Assembly: GCA_031253365.1 (NCBI GenBank)
Contig: JAIRWE010000014.1
Location: 1 to 11,403, forward strand
Direction of reading: 5' to 3'
DNA length: 11,403 nucleotides
DNA from: Oscillospiraceae bacterium
Lineage (GTDB): Bacteria; Bacillota; Clostridia; Oscillospirales; Ruminococcaceae
Shown: positions 6,536 to 11,403 of the stretch, piece after piece
Numbering within the stretch: position 1 is the stretch's first letter
Layout of the letters: every line of letters starts with the position of its first letter
Position numbers and translations under genes: made by a program
Notes under the pieces: generated by a model
The model's input: only the letters and a program-made list of their open reading frames with translations
What the model was told of the DNA's origin: nothing
Databases searched by the model: none

Positions 6536-6886
6536 ATGATAATCAAAGAAATTTCAAACCTGCTGGACTGCACGGTGCTGTGCTGCGAGGAACATCTCGG
6601 CAGCGACGTGCATACGGCTTGCGGTTCCGACATGATGAGCGACGTCCTCGCTTATGTAAAAGACCAGGCGGTTTTGCTCACGGGGCTTTTGAACCCGCAG
6701 GTGGTTCGCACCGCCGAAATGATGGACATTATCTGCATAGTGTTCGTCCGGGGGAAAATCCCCGACCAAACCGTAATCGGGCTTGCCGAAGAAAAAGGCA
6801 TCGTAATCCTCTCCACGAAAGCGCGTATGTACGAAGCCTGCGGAATACTTTACGAAAGCGGGCTGCGCGGGGGGGCGAACGTATGA
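6536..6886 (+). CDS. DRTGG-domain protein
   Basis: A 116-residue single DRTGG domain (PF07085 type), the fold also found between the CBS and DHH domains of some pyrophosphatases and in some phosphotransacetylases. It probably binds a nucleotide or small regulator; no catalytic role is known. Support: the IKEISNLLDCTVLCCEEHLG opening, the central CGSDMMSDVLAYVKD (29-43), QAVLLTGLLNPQVVRTA and the closing EEKGIVILSTKARMYEACGILYESG (86-110, shown here in part as the family's LSTK..A.E..G.LYE.G pattern). The literal Asp-Arg-Thr-Gly-Gly signature is degenerate. ATG 6536 has AAAGG (6523-6527) upstream. Its stop overlaps the next gene's start (ATGA, 6883-6886), so translation is coupled to the ATPase. 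Small DRTGG proteins beside an anti-sigma-like ATPase and a hydrogenase-like protein recur in anaerobic Firmicutes, which supports a role in that sensory module. Confidence 0.87.
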   Translation: MIIKEISNLLDCTVLCCEEHLGSDVHTACGSDMMSDVLAYVKDQAVLLTGLLNPQVVRTAEMMDIICIVFVRGKIPDQTVIGLAEEKGIVILSTKARMYEACGILYESGLRGGANV

Positions 6887-7305
6887 GCATCGTTCAAAAA
6901 TACGCAATATCCGGCGACGACTTTTCCCGCGCGGGCGAGGCAAGCTCCGCCATCAAGAACAAGTTAAAGCAAATGGGCTTCTCCCCGGAGGTGATACGCA
7001 ACGTTTCAATCGCCGCCTACGAGGGGGAAATCAATGCGGTCATACACGCGAACGGCGGTGAAATCACCGTGACCGTCGAGCCAGAGGCAATTTCGATTGT
7101 CATTTCCGATACGGGCGGCGGAATCCCCGATATCGGGCTTGCCATGCAGGAAGGGTATACCACCGCTTCCGACAATATACGCGCCCTCGGTTTCGGCGCG
7201 GGTATGGGGCTTCCGAACATGAAGAAATACGCCGACGAATTCGACATACAGTCCGAAGTGGGCAAAGGCACGGTTATTACCATGAAAATATACGCGAAAC
7301 GCTGA
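6883..7305 (+). CDS. RsbW/SpoIIAB-like anti-sigma factor kinase (HATPase)
   Basis: A 140-residue GHKL ATPase of the anti-sigma regulatory factor (Ser/Thr kinase) type. Visible motifs: N box YEGEINAVIHANGG with Glu47 and Asn51, the spacing seen in SpoIIAB where the Glu is the general base; G1 box Asp76-x-Gly78-x-Gly80 (DTGGG); G2 region GFGAGMGLPNMKKYAD (103-118) with an ATP-lid-like stretch before it. The kinase residues are therefore present. The start ATG overlaps the DRTGG stop by four bases, and the only upstream help is a G-run, so expression probably depends on translational coupling. By family it would bind a sigma factor or a STAS protein and phosphorylate the latter. No sigma factor is in the window, and the STAS protein at 109-408 lacks the target Ser. 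The gene context, just before the hydrogenase-like protein, suggests it receives the redox or H2 signal. Confidence 0.92.
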   Translation: MSIVQKYAISGDDFSRAGEASSAIKNKLKQMGFSPEVIRNVSIAAYEGEINAVIHANGGEITVTVEPEAISIVISDTGGGIPDIGLAMQEGYTTASDNIRALGFGAGMGLPNMKKYADEFDIQSEVGKGTVITMKIYAKR

Positions 7306-7330
7306 TACCGACCTGCCGCGCCTTCGCCGA

Positions 7331-7338
7331 GAGGGGGG
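7331..7338 (+). promoter_or_regulatory. Ribosome site supporting the TTG start of the hydrogenase-like gene
   Basis: GAGGGGGG ends seven bases before TTG 7346. No ATG or GTG lies in frame before the first ferredoxin cysteine, so the TTG is the only reasonable start. Confidence 0.65.
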
Positions 7339-7345
7339 TTAAGGG

Positions 7346-8596
7346 TTGCCTGATTTTTTACATTCCGTACTGCTCGATTCGGATAAATGCAACGGCTGCA
7401 TTAACTGCCTCAAACGCTGCCCCACCGAGGCGGTGCGTATAAGGCGCGGGAAATCCGTCATAAGCGACGAGCGTTGCATTGACTGCGGCGAATGTATACG
7501 CGCCTGCCCCGCCCACGCCAAAACGTCCGTCCGCGACCCACTGTCCGCCGTGGAAAATTACAGATATAAAGTCGCGCTCCCCCACCCTTCGCTTTACGCG
7601 CAGTTTAACAATCTTGAAGATAAGTCGGCGGTCTTGGGCGCGTTAATCGCCTACGGGTTCGACTATGTGTACGAAGTCGCCTCCGCCGCCGAAAAAGTTT
7701 CGGAAGCGACAAGACGCCTAATCCGCGAGGGCGAGGTAAGCCTTCCGGTAATATCCTCCGCCTGCCCTTCCGTCACAAGGCTTATCCGCGTGCGGTTCCC
7801 CAATCTCATACCGCATATTTCCCCGCTGAACGCGCCGGAAGACATCGCCGCGGAAACGGCCGTGCGGCGGACTTTGAGGAAAACCGCGCTCCGGCGCGAG
7901 GATATAGGCGTTTTTCTTATTGCGCCCTGCCCCGCGAAAACGACGTCCGTCCGCGCGCCCATCGGTCTCGAAAAATCCGAAATCGACGGCGTAATCGCGA
8001 TAAGCGACATTTTCCCGAAGCTGCCGTCCCTTATGAAAAACGTCGACGCGGAAACGCTGTTTATGAAAACGCAGCCCTCGGACGACGCGGGAAGGATAGG
8101 CGTGAGCTGGGGGGGGACGGGCGGCGAGGCGGGGGGCGTTTTAAGCGACCGCTGCCTTTCGGCGGACGGGATAGAAAACGTCATAAAGGTGCTGTCGCAT
8201 TTGGAAGACGAGCGTTTTCAAAACCTCGAATTTATAGAACTGAGCGCCTGCCCGGGCGGTTGTCTGGGCGGCGTTCTCACGATTGAGAACCCTTACATCG
8301 CGCGGGTAAAGCTCAACGCCTTACGGAAATATCTGCCCGTTTCGGGGGCGCGTTTGGACGGTTCGGAAAAAAAGAGCCTTTTTTGGCAGGGCGAAATCAA
8401 ATACATTTCCGCTTACAGCCTTTCCGAGGATATAGGCGAATCCACACGCTTAATGGGCGAGCTTGAAGAAACCCTCGCGAAACTCCCGGGGCTTGACTGC
8501 GGCTGTTGCGGCGCGCCCACCTGCCGCGCCTTCGCCGAAGACGTGATACGCGGCTTCAAAGGCGGCTGTATCCACCCGCAACGCGCCCGCGCTTGA
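7346..8596 (+). CDS. [FeFe]-hydrogenase-like iron-sulfur protein, putative sensory type
   Basis: A 416-residue protein. Two [4Fe-4S] ferredoxin motifs open it: Cys15/18/21/25 and Cys44/47/50/54. An [FeFe]-hydrogenase large-subunit C-terminal domain follows (about 70-345). H-cluster loops: L1 is SSACPS (137-142), with ligand Cys140 kept but the proton-relay Cys replaced by Ala139; L2 is APCPAKTTS (193-201), with Cys195 and Lys198 kept and the usual Glu replaced by Ser201; L3 is ELSACPGGCLGG (298-309), with Cys302 and Cys306 kept. A C-terminal Fe-S motif of PF04060 type has Cys385, Cys388, Cys393 and Cys408. All four H-cluster cysteine ligands are present, but loss of the relay Cys implies slow turnover, as reported for sensory HydS-type enzymes. 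Sensory forms often carry a PAS domain after the last Fe-S motif; this one ends eight residues after Cys408. It probably reports H2 or redox state to the ATPase encoded just upstream. HydEFG maturation genes are not in the window. Confidence 0.9.
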   Translation: MPDFLHSVLLDSDKCNGCINCLKRCPTEAVRIRRGKSVISDERCIDCGECIRACPAHAKTSVRDPLSAVENYRYKVALPHPSLYAQFNNLEDKSAVLGALIAYGFDYVYEVASAAEKVSEATRRLIREGEVSLPVISSACPSVTRLIRVRFPNLIPHISPLNAPEDIAAETAVRRTLRKTALRREDIGVFLIAPCPAKTTSVRAPIGLEKSEIDGVIAISDIFPKLPSLMKNVDAETLFMKTQPSDDAGRIGVSWGGTGGEAGGVLSDRCLSADGIENVIKVLSHLEDERFQNLEFIELSACPGGCLGGVLTIENPYIARVKLNALRKYLPVSGARLDGSEKKSLFWQGEIKYISAYSLSEDIGESTRLMGELEETLAKLPGLDCGCCGAPTCRAFAEDVIRGFKGGCIHPQRARA

Positions 8597-8598
8597 AC

Positions 8599-8615
8599 CG
8601 TGAAAATAATTCACG
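8599..8615. other. Small hairpin between convergent genes
   Basis: CGTGAA (8599-8604) and TTCACG (8610-8615) form a perfect 6-bp stem with a 5-base loop. It straddles the 14-bp gap between the stops of the hydrogenase-like gene and the convergent GH115 gene. There is no T-tract on either side, so a two-way terminator role is only a possibility. Confidence 0.3.
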
Positions 8616-11397
8616 TGTGGAAACTCTCGGGCGGTCCTAAGTAGGATTTTAACGGGGGTTCGCCTTTTTTGAAAATCAAAATCCTCTCGATTACCGTTCC
8701 CGCTTCAAGCGCGCCGATTATGAGCGTTTGAACGCCCGCCTCAAACGCGAATTCGGCGCGGGTTTTGCGCACGTTGTCCAAAACGCCCTGGCACCATTCC
8801 CCGCAGGAAAGGCTTCCCGCCTTAAAATCGGGGGGAACGGCGGTTACGACCCGTCCGTTCAGCGTGAAGCGCAAAGGGCTGTCGCTTCGCGCGGGGTTGG
8901 TCGGAACCATCCACACCTCGACGGTATAGTCCCCCGCTTCCTCAATCAAAAACCGATAAGTCAGTTCGGGCTTGTCGTCGGTTTCGGAAAAGTCGGCGGT
9001 CGTCGGAAACACCTTCATCCCGTAATTGTCCAGCTCGACGAAACCCGCGCCCGCGCCGTCTTTTTTTTCGCAAAAGCCGTAATATTCCATGACCGTCACG
9101 CCGTTGTTCCGCAGAAACGTCATCGGCGGCAGGTTTGCCGTGTTTGTTGCTTTCGCCTTAACCTCGACCGCCACGACGGTTTCCCCGTCTTTGACCAGCA
9201 AACGCGCGGTCTGCGTGTTTTCCGTCAGCTTCCCCCTGTCGCATTTTAAGATTATTTCTTCTTGAAATTCCACCGTGCCTTTCTTTGACGTTATTTCAAG
9301 CCAATCACATTCGCCGCTCGTTTCAATCGTGTAATCAAGGCTGCCCGCGCCGTCGTTGGCGATTTCAAGAACGACCTCATAATTGCCTTCGTAAATAAAA
9401 TCGTGAACCTTTATTTCCATGGGCGCGCCGTAAGCCTTGCGGAAAATTTCCTCCCTGTCCGCGCGTGAAACCACCATTCTCGGTTTATGGAACGGTTCGA
9501 CAAGAATACGCGGCGGATATTTGCACCCGTCCTCGTTCCAATCGGTGAACCCGATGTGCTGTTCAAGCTCCATACCTTTCCACTTGCCGTCTTTGAACGC
9601 CGCGAACTCCTCCGCCAAGGCGCGGTCTCTTTCTATGCACCTTGTGACAAGCTCGGCGTATTTATTCGCGATTTTCTTGCCTTGACGGGCGTAATGCGCG
9701 TTTTTCCCCGCGTACAGATGCATACGAAGCAGATTTACGCTCGCCTTCGCCGGAAAATAAATCATACTGTAATAAGCGTCCTTTTCGTCCCCCGAAAGCG
9801 CGGAAAAGACCGCCTCGTTGTTCTCCTCGACCATGTTCGCGCATATAAGCATGGTATCCGCGTCGTTATAATGGCAAGGGTGGTAAACGTCGGCGTTCAG
9901 CGCCTCCGGGCGGCGCAGCGAGTTAATCCCCGTATAGCCTTGCAGAACCGCCGACATCTTCGCGCGGATTTCCGAGGAAACAGACGGGAATGTATTCTTG
10001 AAGAAAAGCTCGCTCCAAACCTCGATACTCCCCGTGTTGAGCGGGGTTTTTGTCCCCCACTTCTCAAAGTCGTAAGCCAATTCCATGAAATAGCACAGCG
10101 GCACCTCGTTGAATTTCAAATCGCCGACGTTGACAATCCATATATCCCTTACCCCGTAATCATACGCCATGCTCATTTGCTCCCATGTCCGTTTCAGCGA
10201 CGTTGACGGAAGCCATTCATACGAAATCGGCCCGCCGTGGTAATCGAAATGGTAATACATTCCGAAGCCGTCGGCGCGAAGGCGCGTTTCCTCGGTCGGA
10301 AGCGTCCGCATAAACCCGAAGTTGTCTTCGCACAGCATACATATTACGCCGTCAAGCCCGTCCCAGTCCTTTAACCCTTCGGTTTCGGGGCTGCCGTAAA
10401 AATACTCCTCGACTTCCTTGTACAGCGCCAGCATTAAGGGGTTCCCGTCCGCGTGCTTTTTAATCAGCGCGCGTTGATTGGTGATAATATCTTTCAGTAA
10501 ATCGATGTTGTCTTTCAGCGACGAATTGTCCCCCAACATGGAAGAATCGCGCTCCCCGCGCATACCGACCGTGATGATTTTTTCGTGCTTCCCGCTTCTT
10601 TTCAGCCCGTCCTCCCAGTATTTCAGCAAACCGCCCTTGTTCGTGTAATAATTCCACTCGTTCCCGTAGACGGAATCTTCGCCCCTTACCAAATCCCATT
10701 CCTCGCTTGCCCTAAGGCAGGGTTCATGGTGGGAATTCCCCGTAACCACGCCGTAAATGTCGGCTAACTCCTCGCTTAAACCGCCGGGTCCGTCCAGAGG
10801 GAACGAGCTTGTCCACATCGCGGGCCAGAGATAATTGCCTTTAAGCCGCAGCAAAAGCTCGAAAACGTGTTCGTACATATCGGCGGTAAAACCCCCGAAC
10901 CGCGAAAACGTCCAGTTCCCGAAACAGGGCCATTCGTCGTTTATGAAAAAGCCGCGGTATTTTACGCTCGGTTCTTTTGAAACCGTTTCTATGTCGGGCT
11001 TTATCTCGATTTCGCGCTTGACGGGCTTTACGTCGCCCCAGTAATGTAGGGGCGAAACCCCGATGTATTCCGACAAAGCGAACATTCCGTAAATCGTGCC
11101 GCGCTTGTCGCTTCCGCAGACAAGCAGCCCGCCGTCGATAATCTTGATTTGATAAACCTCGCGCTTGCCCCGAAGCGCGGACGGGTCGAACTTCCCGTCC
11201 GCGACCAACCTGTCCGCGAAACCGCTTTTCCCGAGCGTCGCGAAAACAATGTCGTTCCCGCCGCCCGAAACGCTTTCGCCGACGACGGGGCGCGTTCCGG
11301 TTACTTTTTCAAAATCCGCCGCGATTTTCGCCGCCGTTCTTTTGACGCCCTCGAAAGCCACGGCTTCGACGGTGAAACGGCAGAGTACCGCGTCCAT
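8611..11397 (-). CDS. GH115 family alpha-glucuronidase
   Basis: A 928-residue glycoside hydrolase family 115 protein. Characterised members are inverting alpha-glucuronidases that remove (4-O-methyl-)glucuronic acid side chains from xylan and its oligosaccharides. Family landmarks: an N-terminal alpha/beta domain with AAKIAADFEKVTGTRPVV, then YRGFFINDEW (Asn153-Asp154-Glu155), LKGNYLWPAMW (185-195), GMRGERDSS (Glu282, Asp284) and CEDNFGFMRTLP (Glu357, Asp358), all in the catalytic barrel. A helical region follows. Next is an Ig/BACON-like beta module (about 655-750, with CDWLEITSKKGTV) and the GH115 C-terminal domain (about 765-920). No signal peptide is seen, suggesting action on imported oligosaccharides. 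However, the start ATG is only six bases from the window edge, the frame is still open there, and the ribosome site cannot be seen, so an N-terminal extension is possible. No other xylan-utilisation gene is visible. Confidence 0.93.
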   Translation of the reverse strand: MDAVLCRFTVEAVAFEGVKRTAAKIAADFEKVTGTRPVVGESVSGGGNDIVFATLGKSGFADRLVADGKFDPSALRGKREVYQIKIIDGGLLVCGSDKRGTIYGMFALSEYIGVSPLHYWGDVKPVKREIEIKPDIETVSKEPSVKYRGFFINDEWPCFGNWTFSRFGGFTADMYEHVFELLLRLKGNYLWPAMWTSSFPLDGPGGLSEELADIYGVVTGNSHHEPCLRASEEWDLVRGEDSVYGNEWNYYTNKGGLLKYWEDGLKRSGKHEKIITVGMRGERDSSMLGDNSSLKDNIDLLKDIITNQRALIKKHADGNPLMLALYKEVEEYFYGSPETEGLKDWDGLDGVICMLCEDNFGFMRTLPTEETRLRADGFGMYYHFDYHGGPISYEWLPSTSLKRTWEQMSMAYDYGVRDIWIVNVGDLKFNEVPLCYFMELAYDFEKWGTKTPLNTGSIEVWSELFFKNTFPSVSSEIRAKMSAVLQGYTGINSLRRPEALNADVYHPCHYNDADTMLICANMVEENNEAVFSALSGDEKDAYYSMIYFPAKASVNLLRMHLYAGKNAHYARQGKKIANKYAELVTRCIERDRALAEEFAAFKDGKWKGMELEQHIGFTDWNEDGCKYPPRILVEPFHKPRMVVSRADREEIFRKAYGAPMEIKVHDFIYEGNYEVVLEIANDGAGSLDYTIETSGECDWLEITSKKGTVEFQEEIILKCDRGKLTENTQTARLLVKDGETVVAVEVKAKATNTANLPPMTFLRNNGVTVMEYYGFCEKKDGAGAGFVELDNYGMKVFPTTADFSETDDKPELTYRFLIEEAGDYTVEVWMVPTNPARSDSPLRFTLNGRVVTAVPPDFKAGSLSCGEWCQGVLDNVRKTRAEFAFEAGVQTLIIGALEAGTVIERILIFKKGEPPLKSYLGPPESFHT

Positions 11398-11403
11398 AAA
11401 ACT

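Noticed and set aside
6580..7305. Long open frame (241 codons) covering the DRTGG gene in another frame and joining the ATPase
   Set aside because: Only the part from 6883 matches the HATPase family; the upstream part is an Arg-rich shadow of the DRTGG gene, and ATG 6883 overlaps the DRTGG stop in the usual coupled way.
8109..8136. G-rich stretch with possible G-quadruplex
   Set aside because: It encodes the Gly-rich segment WGGTGGEAGG of the hydrogenase-like domain, so the G runs are explained by glycine codons.
9487..10206. 239-codon plus-strand open frame opposite GH115
   Set aside because: No recognisable domain, Arg-rich shadow composition, and it lies wholly within the well-supported GH115 gene.

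Overview
The window looks like chromosomal DNA of an anaerobic Firmicute, most likely an uncultured, fairly GC-rich member of the Clostridia from a gut or other fibre-rich anoxic habitat. The reasons are AGGAGG-type ribosome sites, sigma-A-type promoters (TTGACA-N17-TAGAAT, TTGATT-N17-TATAAT), TTG starts, SpoIIA/RsbV-W-type partner-switch modules, an [FeFe]-hydrogenase-like redox protein and a GH115 alpha-glucuronidase. This taxonomic call is inference; there is no rRNA in the window. I see no mobile element, tRNA, rRNA or CRISPR array, and no gene-free stretch longer than about 190 bp.

Layout. (1) 1-408, minus strand: a STAS-domain (anti-sigma-antagonist-like) gene, followed 29 bp downstream by the first 26 codons of a membrane protein that runs off the left edge. 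(2) 409-593: a divergent control region with back-to-back promoters, one for the STAS operon and one for comM/yifB. (3) 594-2123, plus: ComM/YifB AAA+ ATPase. (4) 2137-5654, plus, with its own near-consensus promoter: a large soluble hybrid histidine kinase (GAF-PAS-GAF-HisKA-HATPase-REC-REC) followed at once by a stand-alone Hpt protein. Together they form a phosphorelay whose output regulator is not visible here. (5) 5677-8596, plus: an amidohydrolase-2 (TIM-barrel) enzyme, then a tight three-gene module of DRTGG protein, RsbW/SpoIIAB-like ATPase and a short hydrogenase-like iron-sulfur protein with sensory-type substitutions at its H-cluster loops. (6) 8611-11397, minus and convergent: a GH115 alpha-glucuronidase for (glucurono)xylan breakdown, with no signal peptide visible.

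How the genes fit together. Much of the window is signalling. The kinase plus Hpt can move phosphate His-Asp-His, but the receiver with an output domain must lie elsewhere. The DRTGG/ATPase/hydrogenase-like trio resembles the gene neighbourhoods of putative sensory [FeFe] hydrogenases in anaerobes. The plausible reading is H2 or redox sensing passed to an anti-sigma-type kinase. The STAS protein is the other half of a partner switch, but carries Glu where the phosphorylated Ser normally sits, so it may be locked in one state. GH115 is a separate catabolic function that only abuts the sensory module tail to tail.
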